From Xylocopa sonorina (taxonomy: Eukaryota; Arthropoda; Insecta; Hymenoptera; Apidae), in the NCBI RefSeq assembly GCF_050948175.1, contig NC_135199.1:8684501-8748500 (forward strand): a stretch of DNA of 64,000 bases. The letters run 5' to 3'. The position numbers were made by a program, and so were the translations under genes. Below are positions 25,263 through 37,869 of this stretch, in pieces. The notes below the pieces were generated by a model. It made no database searches and was not told where the DNA came from. It saw only the letters and a program-made list of their open reading frames with translations. How positions within the stretch are numbered: the first letter of the stretch is position 1; each line of letters starts with the position of its first letter.

Positions 25263-26596
25263 ACGAATAATTTCCTCAGAGGGGTGAAAAATACTCGTTG
25301 GCAAACCTACTGTTAAAGCATCCTCCTCGCAAGATTTCGAAGCGCCTTTAGGCGTTAACAGTAGTGAAAGGGTTAATGAGCCCGGTGGTCGCTGAAATTC
25401 GAGTGGCGAGAGAAATGGCCGCGGTATCGCGACACGGTGACTGCGACAGGAGCATGGTTCCGTGCAGACAGCGTACCGTAACCGTACCGTTACCGGACTG
25501 TCGGTATAAATCGCGTCTTGGGATACCGTCAACCGACTCCGTTGGCCTTAATAGAACCGAGCCGCCCAACGATCGTGTTAATCGGTGTACCGGCTCTTTC
25601 TACTCTCGCTGCGTGTTAAGCGAAATCCCTCGAACAAATCTCTCTCGTTTCTTTCGTTCTAGCTTTGGTATCTGTGTCTTGTTCGAGTTGAAAACGCTTG
25701 TTCAGAGATATTTCAAGCGTGGACCAACGCTTGCGAGCAGTAACGCACGCAAAACGGGGGTAGGAAGCAATTTTCCAGAGGAATTCGTAAACCTTATCGT
25801 CTATATCTGCTCGCGACGCGTCCACTCTTTCGAGCGCAAAAACGAGGGATTACGATAAAATTTCAATAAGAGATTTGGATCAAGCGAGAAGTCTGACGAT
25901 CGAAGATCAGAAGAGTAAAAATTTGCTTGGCATTACTATGTTATATGAATTTGTTACAGCGTTCTATTGCGAATGACGTTGAAAATAGAAAGAGATATTA
26001 CAGAGTAGAAGGAACCAGACACACGGGGCTTTGAACGTATGGGCGATGCGTCGAACGGGACGTGTACGTGGCACCCGGATAATAACGCGGCCGCAGCACG
26101 CCTCTTTAAAGTACTTCGAAGCTTAGACACCGGTGAAAGCATCGCGAACCAGTCCCCGCTGCTCGTAATATCCTCTTGTTTATCGATATCGCTGTCGCGG
26201 AGAGCAGAGGCGTGCAATTGTTGCGACTGCGACTAACGCGATCGTTTCCACCGACAACGAGCCACGATCCTGTTTGATCCGATTAAAAGAAGAAAAAACC
26301 TTAAAAATGTTAGAAGTGGAACAGTTTTTCATCTACATTCGGCTGTATATTTCTATACTCGCGTTACTATCCCAACGGTGGAGCTACTTTCTATTCTTCT
26401 CCATGGGGCTGGAAAATTGGAATAATTTATAAAATTACCATCTCGTCGATGGAACTTTATCTAGTTCTAAATTTCGAACGACTAGACGATACTTTTTCAC
26501 GGGCCAGCGATTGGTACGCAAGTCGCGAGGCACTCCGGCTCTCCCACGGCCATAATTATGGATAAGAGTCGCGATAAATAAGGTACGTGCGGCTCG

Positions 26597-26606
26597 TATA
26601 TAAAAG
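26597..26606 (+). promoter_or_regulatory. Consensus TATA box, no supported transcript
   Basis: TATATAAAAG stands in otherwise GC-rich sequence (flanks GGCTCG and CAGCGAGACG), the context typical of a functional TATA box. No initiator-like TCAGT lies 25-35 bases downstream, and no recognisable coding region follows. The call rests on the motif alone. Confidence 0.15.
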
Positions 26607-27143
26607 CAGCGAGACGGGTATAATTCGTGCATAATTTACTCGTTTTCGATAGAAGGCTGGCCGGGTCGGGTCTTCCGCGGTTCCTAAATCGACGCAACGC
26701 TTTAGAAGGAAATCACGGCGGATACCAACCGGGGATCCCTTTACATATTACACCCCGTAGAATCGGAATAACCGTTTCAAGAGGGATGTTTCCTCGGCCG
26801 AAACTACTGGCTGCGGTTGAATTACGCCCGTTTTTATCGGGATCCTCTCTCGCGAAGCGAACCACCCCCTTTTTCCCGCACTTTTCTTCCGACGCGTCGA
26901 TCTATTTTCTCTCCAGGTCTGCGCTCGCGTTCCTCGCGACGGCTGCAAAGATTCGATTTCCTTCTCGAGACCGCTAGCCTGCACTTCTTCCCCCTTTCGT
27001 CTCCACTTTCTGTTTCTTTTCACCGCATTGGAGAATCCTTTAGTCGTTACAAACAGAAGAAATTCAAAACGTTACCAATCATCGAGTTTCCACGTGGATA
27101 CATATACAGATGTCGTTCTCCAATAAAAAAAAGGATCGCGTAG

Positions 27144-27159
27144 TATATATATATATATA
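27144..27159. repeat. (TA)n microsatellite
   Basis: An uninterrupted run of about eight TA units is flanked by GCGTAG and CAGCACTG. It is a simple repeat with no further signal. Confidence 0.85.
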
Positions 27160-27857
27160 CAGCACTGCAATAACTTTCACCGTTGCACCAAAAAATGACA
27201 ACACCGTAACGTTCACCAAATCCAATAAGAAACGCGATTCCAGCGGAGTGCACGCTTTCCCCAGCAGCAACACGTGTACCACCAACGTCCTGGAGGAAGC
27301 TGGAGACGTTAGACTCGCCAGATATCCACCCTGAAAAATTCATCCCCTATTAGATATTTCTCAACGTCCTCTCTCACACGTATCTCTATATTTACGCAAT
27401 ATGTCCACGTATACACGAGCCATCGCGAGTGTTTTTGGCAGCCAGCCCAGGAGACGCTCGAAAAGACACTCCAGGAAGCACAGAGGGACTCGAGAGACAA
27501 AAAAGAGTCGAGTAAAGAAACGTGGAATCGCGGAAAGAAACTGAAACGGAGGGCTCGATGAAAAGCCCTAACGAACTAATTAAACTAGCAGCCGGTAGAG
27601 TCGATGGCAGCTTCCGTTTGCTCGCTCGCCTCGTTCTCCTTCCTCCTCCACCGTCGATCGTCCCCGTTTCTTCTCCGTATCGACGTCCATCGAGTTGAAA
27701 CGCGCGCTCGCGACAGCGGAGGGACGCTGTCGAGGATTAACGAGTCCCGGCTACCATCCGTGTCGCGTTTTTCGACCGACTCGTTTGCAACCGGCCACGA
27801 GACGATCATCGAGCGCATGCTAACCACCGCTTCCTCTGTTCGCTGGCTTTTTACCAG

Positions 27858-27993
27858 CGATTGATGGACAGACGGGGGCGTTCTGTGGGGTGCACGATCG
27901 CGAGCTATGATTCCGTGGCCCCTCGCTGCAGTCCAGCTGATGTTTTGCAGAGGGGTTGACGGACAGAAGCGGCGTTTTGCGAGATTTCGAATG
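27858..27993 (+). other. Candidate noncoding or short exon
   Basis: The 3' splice site is textbook quality: branch CTAAC at 27820-27824, then a pyrimidine tract and TTTTTACCAG ending at 27857. A good donor, ATG/GTAAGC, follows at 27994. All three frames of the full 136-base segment contain a stop, so it would be noncoding (5' untranslated or lncRNA) if used whole. Alternative internal acceptors at CTGCAG (27931) and TTTGCAG (27950) leave an open frame reading GVDGQKRRFARFRM into the donor. The gene it belongs to is unknown. Confidence 0.2.
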
Positions 27994-30900
27994 GTAAGCG
28001 ACGGTTGCAGCAGACGTTGCGAATTGTTCGTTGACGCATCGTTGGATAAGTCGAGGAATTTTGAACAGTGAAATTTCTTCTGGTAACGAATCGCTTGTCA
28101 TCGATCTTGAAGCTCGCTTTGAAAGCTGCAGGGTACTTGGAGTCGAGGAGCAGAGTCGAGAAGAACTTGAAATGATAGCTCGAGACAGGGAAGAGGAGGC
28201 GCGAGATCGACGTGCCACGGTCTCTCGAGTTACTTAAATTAAATCGCGCGTTGAATTTAATCAAGTTTACTCGACTAATCTAAACGAGGCTAACGTAAAC
28301 GCTCCGCGCTACGCGCTCGCTCGATTGGTAATGGTTCTTCTATCCGCTGTCCGGTTCGAATCGTTGTATCTACTTAACGCCCGTCGTTTCTCTTTCGACG
28401 GGCACGGCTACTTGTTTCGAATCGTTGCTCGTATCTTTTCCTCAACTTTTTTATGCTAATTCAGAGAGCCTAGTTTTCCTCTTAATGTAATGGAATTTGG
28501 TTAAGGAATTCGAGGTTGATTTAAGAGACAATCAGAGATCGCGTAATTATTGAAATTATCTACGTTAGATATTTCGAGGTTTCGATAATTTCGCTTCCAA
28601 TTGTGGAGCATAGGTTAGACTTCTGTAATTTGGTTTCTCGTTGTTCTTTTCGTTGCAAGATTGAGGATAATTGCTGTAATTATGTCCGTTTTTGTCTAAA
28701 GCACAGTTGCGCGAAGAATGAATGCTTTGAATATTTGGCTCTTAGCTAGAGGAAGATTGTTAGAAATACAAGCTTACAAATTTCATTGAATAATCTAATT
28801 CGCATAGTCTGCAAGATCTTTCCAAGATTGCCTAAAGTCTTCGAAGTCGTAATTCGTAAATGTTTGAGGTGCTTCGCGAGCTAAAGGAGTTAAGAAACTT
28901 CCTATCCCCTTTCCAAGCAAAAAGAGAGTTGGAAATATCAATTTCCCTACTCTATCCTGAAACGACGAAAGCTGAACCTCCTCAAAAATTCAACTCAATA
29001 AAATACAACCGACGAGGACGAAGAAAAGCAGGAAAGCACCATCGACGGTTTGCAATATTTTCGAGCGAACCCTTCGCCTTAATTGCACGCGAGCAAAAAA
29101 AAAAAAAATCCGCCAAAACAGAGGGAGAGGGAAGCGACTGAAAGTTCCACGCGAAGAGAGAGAGGGTGGAGGAAGGGTGGCGTTTACGTGGAAACGAGAA
29201 AGACTGGAGAGGAGACAGGTAGAACAAAAGGGGTGAAAACCCTCGTGGTAGGGGTGAAACGGCCTAATACACTTTTTATCAGCAACTTTCGGCGCGTTTC
29301 CACGGGCAAATTAACAAAAACAACGAGGATATGCTCGCTGGCCCAGTTTATCGGGTGTACAGGCCACGACTGCGTGCACTAAACATGTACACGGTGTTCC
29401 GGATGTATCCACGCGCGTGTGCTAGTGTGTTCGAGGAACAGCTGCGCGGATGAAACATCAGCGCGAATCGAGGACTCCTTTGTGAGATATCGTTCGATAT
29501 CGCGCGTTCTGTCACGCGGACAAGTCGCTTTCGTCGCGTTCTGTAAACTGTTCCAACGTTCGCGAACGATCTCTAGAAGAAATAATATCGTTACGCAGAA
29601 GTATACGATTGCTCGTCCCTGCGAAAACTTAGGGTGGCGCGGCGCACAGACACGCGGGGGCTGGGAAATTCGATAACAGGTGTAATTTAGATGACGCAAA
29701 ACAGATGCTCAACCGAGTGGAGAATTGGAGAGCTGTGTAACACGCGATAAATCATACGTGGCCCGTTTGCCCTGGTGATCGATGGTACTTGCTAGATTAT
29801 TAAGATTAATCGCATTAGCGGACGCGAGGGTGTAATTGTTAATGGATTCCAGTCGAGCTTGTGTGATCTGTCTCTACATGAATCCTAACAACTAATGAAA
29901 AAAAAAACAACTCGCAAAGAATTTTCTCATTTTTCTCGCAATTTCAAGTCCACGCAAATATTTGCAACAATCGCGCGAGTTTGTTCGACGAAACTATTTT
30001 TCAGTGAGAAACGAAACCAACGCTGGAGCCGTGGAAAGGGTTAATGGACGACGAGCACTCGATCGCGATTTACGCGAGCGGTCTGTCGAAGCGCGTGAAA
30101 AGTTGTATAAGGCGGACAGAGCCACGAGAGACGGAGGGCTGAAACGTTTGAGCAACCCAGCCGGTTTCTTTATTATCGCGGGGATCAAGAGGCACGATCT
30201 TTAAACGTAACGGGATCGCGGAGGTGTCGCAATCGCGTCTGGGCACTTCCTTCTACGGTCGAAACCGATCGGCAATTACCGGTAATGCGTCTGGTATTTT
30301 CAGCCGGCTCGGTTTTAGCGTAACCGCGACCGTCTTTTTCTGCGAATCACGCAGGACGGGGGACGCCGATTTATCATTTTCTTATTTGCTGCCCGTTTCT
30401 TGCGATCGCCTCCCATATACAGGGTGCCTCGTTTTAATCGGCGAACACAGTATCCTCGAAGCTTTCCTTAATCGCGTCGAAGCACTCGAAACGGATGTTA
30501 ATCCTACCATAACTATTCGCATAACCAAATATCCTCGAGGAAGAACACTTTTCCATGGTCAGCTTCTCGAACGGTTATTTCAAAGTACCCAGAGCAAGCG
30601 TTCTCACGCGTACTTTAGCGAGCGAATGGAGAGCAGACGAGATTCGCGAGATCCTTCTGGAACACGGTCCAGCCTTGTTTGACAATTTTTAACGACGCCT
30701 TCGTGGTCTGGGGGGTGGTAAGAAGAGGAAAAAGTAAAGCAAAGGGGGGACGGGGGAGAAAAAATGTCGGTTACAGTGTGTTAAACGTGCTCGCCACGGC
30801 GGGACGGTCGACGCCGCTACGCTGGCTGGAGATAGGCCAGCGGTTCTCGCCGGAAGTGTCATTTCCTCCGGTTTCATAAATAACGACGATAAAACGGTAA

Positions 30901-32941
30901 GAAACGGGCTGCTTCTACCGGCGGCGCTCGCCTAGAATGCAGAATCGACGCGGCCATTTTAATACGCGCTGTAAATCACCGGTGCTCGCGATCGATTAGG
31001 TGAAAGCAACCATGCTCTGAACAGGCTGGCTCGTGGGAGAAAATTCCGCCCATGGACGGTTTTTCTACCTATCCGCGCGGCTTGTTTCTCGTCGACGCGG
31101 AACAATGTAACGTTCTCGATGAGCTCTGCGATCAGTGTTCGCGTTTTCGTTCCAATTTGGTCGCAATTACGGTGTCGAAAGGCTCGTTAAATTTCGTCGT
31201 AACATTGATCGATAAAAAAGAGATAAAAATAGCTGGATCGTTGGAAACGAACCCATTCGACCCTTGGATTATTATTTGGCCAGACTGTCGCGATTGCAAG
31301 TTTATTAACTCGACGGCTCCTCTTCGAGTGGCTCCGTTGGAGACGTTCGTTCCGTCGAATCGAGAGATATTGCCCTCCTCGAGGAGGGAGGATCGCGACG
31401 GTGGACGGAAGTCGGTTTTAATCGAGAGTCGATGATATTTTCTTTCAATTACCACCAGTCGCCTGGATGGTTCCCGGCGCAAACAAGCCAGTGGGGAGAA
31501 GCCTCTCCTGCGGAATGGAATGCTAGCCAAATCGGGTCGCGGCTTATCGAGCTGCGACGACAACCAGCTCTTTGAGCACGAACCACGACTGGCGAGAGTG
31601 TAGGTACACATCGATCCGCGACGTCCGCCGCGTTCTTCGATCGCTCGAGAGTTATTGCCCGCTCGAGGAACGTTCCATCCGTCGAATATATCGCTTCGCA
31701 AAGATTCGACCAATTTTTTTTTAACCGCCCCGTTCGAATCCTTAATTTTTGCCATGGAACGATTTAAAATTAATTGAGATGGCTGTTGATCCTTAGAATT
31801 TTGAAACTAGAATTTATAGAGAAAATGAAGATCCAGAGAGGAAGACTTGATATTTTTAAACGTTACATCGAGTTAAAAAACAAGGAACAGCTTCAAAGAC
31901 AAACTGTTCATTCGTATGCAACCTCACAGTTACACAACGATAATGTACATCGTTCACTCGAATCCGCCAAGGTGAACCGTGTACGCAATTTCTTGACTAA
32001 ATGAAAAAAAAATAAGAAAAAGGAGGAAGAAAGACGTCACGTATAGCGCACGTGGGTTACGTGATCCTCGTCGGATCGCGAGGAAAGTGGAACGTACTTG
32101 AAAACGGGGAGACGCGCTGGGTACCCGGGGTGCCTTGGGAATATCGCATGAAATTTTAATTACAACCGATCGCGTCGATTCGTCGCGGCTCATTTTATGC
32201 GTTTCGTTAATGCTCGAGCGAGAGATACCTGGGTATCGATCGATTCGAGGACCGTATGTGGCAACCGACGTGTTTAATCCCCTTTTCCTCTGCTCGTTTT
32301 ATTTTTATGTAACGATGATTTCATTCTCCTTGGACGGTCATTGAAAAAGCGCGTTGCGTAACAAAGAGGAAGGGATCTTTGATTTCCCTTCGAACATTTT
32401 TCGTCAATTTCTGCTAATTAACTGTCGTCGATCAGACACTCGTCGACAGGAAGTTAACTCGAAAAACTGAAGCAAATCCCACTTGTTTCTCTGCGTTTAC
32501 AAAAATAGAAATTGCTAGAATTAACAGCGTAGGAGAAGTAGGAGATTATGCAATTTTCGAGTTATCAGAAGCGTGTCGCGGTTCTATTGCCAGTCGTTCA
32601 CCCAATGGACAAAGGTGGCAGGTTCTACGAGCGAAAAGTGGCACGCGTTTCCTTTGTCGTCAAAGGACAACGACGTTGCTCCACTTTGCAGCACCCTTTC
32701 GCAGCTGCCTTCGTTCCGTCTACCTTTTTCGTATCGAGTCGATAGATTTCGACTGTTGACCCGTGTCGAAGCTTCCGGTTTTATTGCATTCTTCTCAGAG
32801 CATCCGATTGATCGCAATGAAATCGACGTGCTTTGCAGTGGCAAATATTTTTTTTCACTGCGATCTTGGCTCAAATAAAATCGAAATTGGACGAAATGAA
32901 ACAGGCCAAAAGTATAGAACACGATTCGTTCGATCTACGAG

Positions 32942-32986
32942 GTCAATTATTAATGCAAACGCACGATAGCATCGCGAGCTTGAACG
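32942..32986 (+). repeat. Dispersed direct repeat, copy 1
   Basis: About 45 bp, sharing blocks ATTATTAATG, AAACGCA, GATAGCATC and GAGCTTGAACG with a second copy at 34188-34231 in the same orientation. Flanks are unrelated, so it is either a short dispersed element or an old duplication. Confidence 0.55.
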
Positions 32987-33417
32987 TAGTTTAGAGAAAG
33001 CGCTGAGAGGGGTTGCGTAAGTCGAGGGATCGAATGCAACCGTAGTACTACGTGACTGACAGTTGGTTGCACGAGCCTGAACATGGGAACGAGTACTCGT
33101 TCCCAGTCGAAGATCAAATTGTGCACCTCGTATATCATGCGTTAAAACGTGCTATGACGTGGGATCCCTGAATGGAAGTAAAGGACCTTGAAGACGGCAA
33201 TTTACGTCAACTTTGGTAAACAGGAAGCGTACTAAAAACAGCCTAGCGAGAACGTACCATTACGTCCCGTTTAAAGCAACTATCGCATGCGAGAGAAACA
33301 AATGCTGGAAATGTCGTAATTCTTAACGATTAAAGTATGAATTAACTCGTAAATAACCGCGAGCCAAAAATACATTACGAGTTTGATCACCAAGTTGACC
33401 CATATCATCTTCTTTTA

Positions 33418-33442
33418 CGATTCTCTCATGCAGAGAGAATCG
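33418..33442. repeat. Short perfect hairpin
   Basis: CGATTCTCT and AGAGAATCG are exact reverse complements around a seven-base centre containing CATGC. It is too short to be a precursor RNA by itself. It lies about 40 bases before the CArG box. Confidence 0.6.
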
Positions 33443-33480
33443 AAGCAGCGAGTGTCACTTGATAAGACAAACATCCTTGT

Positions 33481-33490
33481 CCATATAAGG
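33481..33490. promoter_or_regulatory. Perfect CArG box (SRF-type site)
   Basis: CCATATAAGG matches CC(A/T)6GG exactly, the binding sequence of serum response factor and related MADS-domain proteins. No promoter or gene is visible nearby, so its use is speculative. Confidence 0.3.
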
Positions 33491-34187
33491 CCCATGTAAC
33501 GTGTCAAGGCGAAAATCGATGCATTATCGTGGAAATTCTAGAAACGAAACACAAATTGCAACGTTGAACGCAGGCCCATTAGCCTTGGCACGCTCTCTGC
33601 TTTGATCGTCGAACAAAAAGTCTCAGCGGTGTATACCAACGACACTTGCAGCGCGTTTCTTTCTTCAAGTTAAAGTCTTCGAACTCAGCCTCGCGATTCG
33701 ATCGTTTATCACGTTTCGAGGGGAAAATCGGCGCTCGTCGAACGACTGGCGCGCCTCAGTGTTGTTCCTCGAGATCCATCGACGGCTTTCATCCCCCTTA
33801 GCTCGCGTCTCCGCGCGAGTTCTCGCGCGTACCCGGGTATCCCGATAGGAAACGGCGATGGAAAGAGTAGGAACGGCTTCCAGAAACTTGTTACGGCATT
33901 CTTCTCGGAAGTGGCTTCCGCGCGATCGTATGAATGAATGAGTAATGCGTCGCCATGAATTAAACATGGGGACGCGCACCGTGCTCTGGCCCCGTTGCAA
34001 ACGATATACGTGATGTCCGCGAGCATCCGTCGGAATTCACCACATCGCGGACGTCCACCTACACGATCGACCCTTTCGCGTTAAAAAACAAACTCTTCTC
34101 TTCTTCACTTTTTGATCCTATCCTTATAGTTTAGAGCGATCCTTTTATCTCACGGAACAAACGAACAAAATGTAAAGTTATGGAGAG

Positions 34188-34231
34188 TTGATTATTAATG
34201 GAAACGCAGGATAGCATCAAGAGCTTGAACG
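34188..34231 (+). repeat. Dispersed direct repeat, copy 2
   Basis: The partner of the repeat at 32942-32986, roughly 80 percent alike by eye, about 1.25 kb downstream in the same orientation. Confidence 0.55.
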
Positions 34232-37200
34232 CTTTAATCCGGTTGAAAAGTTATCGAAGGATAACTTGCGATTATTCCTGCGACCGTTACCTCCATCGTA
34301 TTCCCTCGAAGACGAGCTCTGTGAAGCGAGCAAGCTCTTTATTCCCCATCTGATGTTTTCAGACGGCAGAAGAACACATAAGCCGCGGGAGAGATAAACC
34401 ATTCGGTGACAACGAGCCGTCGAATGAAATTTCACTCGCGTCCAGGAACACGATCCACCGTTAAACATACGTAACACCGTATAAAACGGGTCTCGAGATG
34501 CCACTGCAGCCGTCGTCGAGGCCCACTCGACGGTGGATGCGCGCAGTTTCATTTTTAATCCATCTCGCGCACGCACCTTCCGTAATACGTCTGTATTTAT
34601 AGGCTCTGTGTACGTATGAAACTCGATGAATTGTGGAGTCGAGGAATTTCCGCGAGCTTGCATTTGTTACTCGAACTCGTGTAGCGAGCGAGAGAAATGA
34701 ATGAGCGAGAGGGGATGAAAAATGGGGTGGAAGTACGACGTGGCTGTTGCGGGAGAAAAAGACGTTCCTGTAATTCACACGCGGGCCAGTTTCTCATCGA
34801 TCTCCCTCGAGAGCAATGGAACAATGCTGGGGGCTGGAGTGATACCAGGGTTCGCAAATTTTAGCTCGCCAGATCGATGGAAGAGGGAGGAAAAAAAGCA
34901 ATCTTTTCTGCAATATCGCGATATTCGTCTGTGTCTTTTTTTTTCTATCTTGAGAGGTGGAGTATACACTTTATCGTGTGATCGTTAATAAGAATTGGGA
35001 ACACGGAGGTGATTTAAAAATTCGTAGCTAGTTTAGTACTTCGAAAAGAAACGAGAAACATTCCTCTTTGAAATGCTTCCTGTACCATGTAACGAATATG
35101 AAAATAACTGGATACATACTTGTCTGGAAATTGGAATTTCTCGCGAACGCTCGAAATCTATCTGCGAATAACAGAGATTCGTCAGAACGTACCGATTTCC
35201 ACGGGGGAGAGCAGCGCGTGCGGCTCGATGAGCTTAAAGGATCGACGCTTAGTCATCGTCCGCCTCGCAGCCGGTCTTAATAGATTCCGTTATACGAGTC
35301 GCGAGAGCCTCGCGGCTTTTACGATGCAACGAGTCGCGACTGATACAATTCTGTCGTTTAACTCATTTTCTCTTTTCCCTCGCGGAACGTATGAATCACC
35401 GCGGCTTTATGCCCGCCACTTTCCGACTCGTCGTCCCATTAAGAACCTGCACGCGTCATAACGCGAGACGCGCGATCGATAAACTCGGATGAAACAGCGT
35501 GCGAATTCACTTTTCTAAGTACGCGATGCTAGGCTTCATATCGTTCGTCTAAACCTGACTCGCGTAATCTTCATTAAATTTTATTTACCTGTTCAAGCCA
35601 TAATCGCGTGCGTGTTTAACGAGCACGCGGTATACGTGAGTTATAATGAACAGTGGTTGCATTTGGATAACGCGCGATATTATATTAAAATAGAACAGGA
35701 ATTAGAACAATGATGGAATAAGGGTTGCGTTATGGTTGCTCACATAGGTTCCTCAGCTTGTTAATCGATAAGATTCTAATTTTATCCCCAATGATAGCCT
35801 TTTCTAATTCAAGCTTCTCAACTAATAGTTTCTCCAGTCTACGTATATATAATATATATAAAAAGCATACTATAGAAAAGTGTCTTTAATCATGTTGATA
35901 GAGTCAGAATCGTACAAAGTGAGGAAAGGTAGACGCAAAAGCGGGGCTTTTAACGTAGCAATTTAGCAAAAAGAGAGGGCACCAGGTCCCCCTCCCCTCG
36001 CCAGTGGGATTAATTATCGCGTGTGTACAGCGCAAAGTATAATAGAACCGGGGAATAAACGAGTCGAGGAACTGGGATTGCTCGCTGGCCGGGATCGTCG
36101 TTACGCGGACCGGAACCACGGTAATGAAGCTTCCGCCGTGGTGGTGTCTCTCTCTGACCTTCTATCCTCGAGCTCGCCTTCTCTGCGCTGTGCGTTAGAC
36201 GTCTAATGAAAGAGCCCCCAGATGCTGGCACCCAGCCGTTTTCTCGAACTCTCCAAGGCCAAGTTCATATCAGCCAACGCAGTTGTCGACGAGCAACCAC
36301 CATCGCGAGAAATCATAAAGCTTCTCTCTACTATCTCTGTACCAAGCAATCCAAAAATGTCCAGCGTTGCGTTGGTACACGCGTGGACGTGGCGAAAGTG
36401 GCGGGTTCGAGGAACGACAGGACGAAAGGGAATAGAGGATGAATTGCGATTTCGCGCGATGAGATACGTGTATGTGGAACGGAGGAAGTGGTGTGTTCGT
36501 TAGGCTGTTTGTTTTATGCGACAGAGGGTGCTAGGGGGTGAACGATCAAAACGAGCAACACTTTGTGTTTTTAATGAAATTTCATTACGGAAATTTGTTT
36601 GGCGTTGTAGCAAGCGCTGCAAATATTATGTAGCATCACATAAAGTAGCTCTGTTCCGCTATCAGCAAGGTGGAACATAAATGTCGAACAAATTCCATTT
36701 TCGCGAAGTGTACGCTCGCTTCTCGGTCCCGCTATGCACGTACCTATAATTTCCTGACGATGCCTGTTACATAATTCATTTTACATAACGCCTACCATAT
36801 ATCCAACATTTATCACGTTATTCTCTACACGTGCACAGATTTCTCATATCAAATATTTATAAATACTTGAAATCGTTGTATAAGAAAATATAAAAAGTCG
36901 TGCGAGTAAATCCTAAAGTAAATCGTGTCGTCGACAGAGGGAAACATTAAAATGTCCGTCGCGACGAGCGTCCGAGCTGCGTATCCGGTCGTACGCGTCG
37001 CGTTCCATCGCGTCACAATTCGAAACGTGGCGCCGCGGCGCTTAACCGGGTGATAATCTTCGTTGGCTGTACAAATACGTTCTGCAGCCGCGGCGAGCAA
37101 CCGCGAGTTGTTATCGGGGCTGAGGCAATTACCATCGAACTCGATATTTATTGCCAGTACCCAGATTCGATCCCACGATTCGTACCTTCTCCTACACTCT

Positions 37201-37430
37201 CGTCTATCTTCTTTTTTTTTTCTCTCTCTCTTTCGATCGCGTCGCTTTTCATCCACCGCTCGCCACATCTGCGCCCTCCTCGCGTTGCGCGAAACGTGTC
37301 GATTTGTAGATACAGGGGTTCGCGGACGGGAGACGCTGGTTTTTGCGCTCGTTTTTCGCGCGACTCCACACAAACCCCCGTGGAACCCGCTACCTTTTGT
37401 CCTGGTGTCGAGTGAATTCTCGTCGCGCGT

Positions 37431-37861
37431 AAAACAAATGCTTGCTGAAGAACGCGCGAATGCGAGGGTGTTTAGAGGATCGCGTTCGATGCCTCCGATT
37501 GTTGTCGAGTTTTCGCGTATTATTATTATTATAAATGGCAGCAAGGGGATGTTTAGATCATTGGTGCTTCTTTGATTCCTGATTAATCGACACGGCGATT
37601 TTTTCCTCGAATCATCCACCCCCGTACGCTGCTGTTTCGAACGATCATAAAACAAATGCTTGCTGAAGAACGCGCGAATGCGAGGGTGTTTAGAGGATCG
37701 CGTTCGATGCCTCCGATTGTTGTCGAGTTTTCGCGTATTATTATTATTATAAATGGCAGCAAGGGGATGTTTAAATCACTGGTGCTTCTTTGATTCGCGA
37801 TTAATCGACAGGGTGATTTTTTCTCGAATCATCCACCCCCAAATGCTGCTGTTTCGATCAT
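37431..37861 (+). repeat. Recent 218-bp tandem duplication
   Basis: Copy 1 spans 37431-37648 and copy 2 spans 37649-37861. Both begin AAAACAAATGCTTGCTGAAG and include a (TAT)n run followed by AAATGGCAGC. The first ~125 bases are identical by eye. The rest differs by a few substitutions and short indels (for example CCTGATTAATCGACA versus CGCGATTAATCGACA). High identity implies a recent event. The minus-strand open frame 36849-37655 crosses the junction and is not a gene. Confidence 0.9.
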
Positions 37862-37869
37862 TTTCGACG

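Larger units (their letters stand above)
25270..27800. other. Noncoding DNA, no gene recognised
   Basis: There is no supportable gene. It holds a TATA-box-like element at 26597-26606, listed separately, a (TA)8 microsatellite at about 27144-27159, and several overlapping arginine/serine-rich open frames that I attribute to GC content. Near 25371 the sequence GAAAGGGTTAA resembles the terminus of a TTAA-targeting element, but no matching second end was found nearby. Confidence 0.45.
28000..37420. other. Long noncoding stretch, no gene recognised
   Basis: About 9.4 kb without a supportable gene. It contains an A13 run near 29095, a 16-bp palindrome (CCCTCCTCGAGGAGGG) at 31373-31388, and a diverged dispersed repeat at 32942-32986 and 34188-34231. 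It also holds a perfect CArG box at 33481-33490 and a hairpin at 33418-33442. The region 31050-31750 is open in one frame on each strand (127 and 207 codons) but shows no splice sites or family resemblance. Confidence 0.45.

Noticed and set aside
28300..28375. tRNA gene at a GGTTCGAATC word
   Set aside because: No matching A-box, anticodon arm or acceptor stem.
31052..31755. Overlapping open frames of 127 (+) and 207 (-) codons
   Set aside because: Both strands are open over the same bases, there is no splice or promoter context, and no recognisable motifs.
36849..37655. 268-codon minus-strand open frame
   Set aside because: It crosses the junction of a recent tandem duplication, and its translation is low in hydrophobic core and unlike any protein I know.
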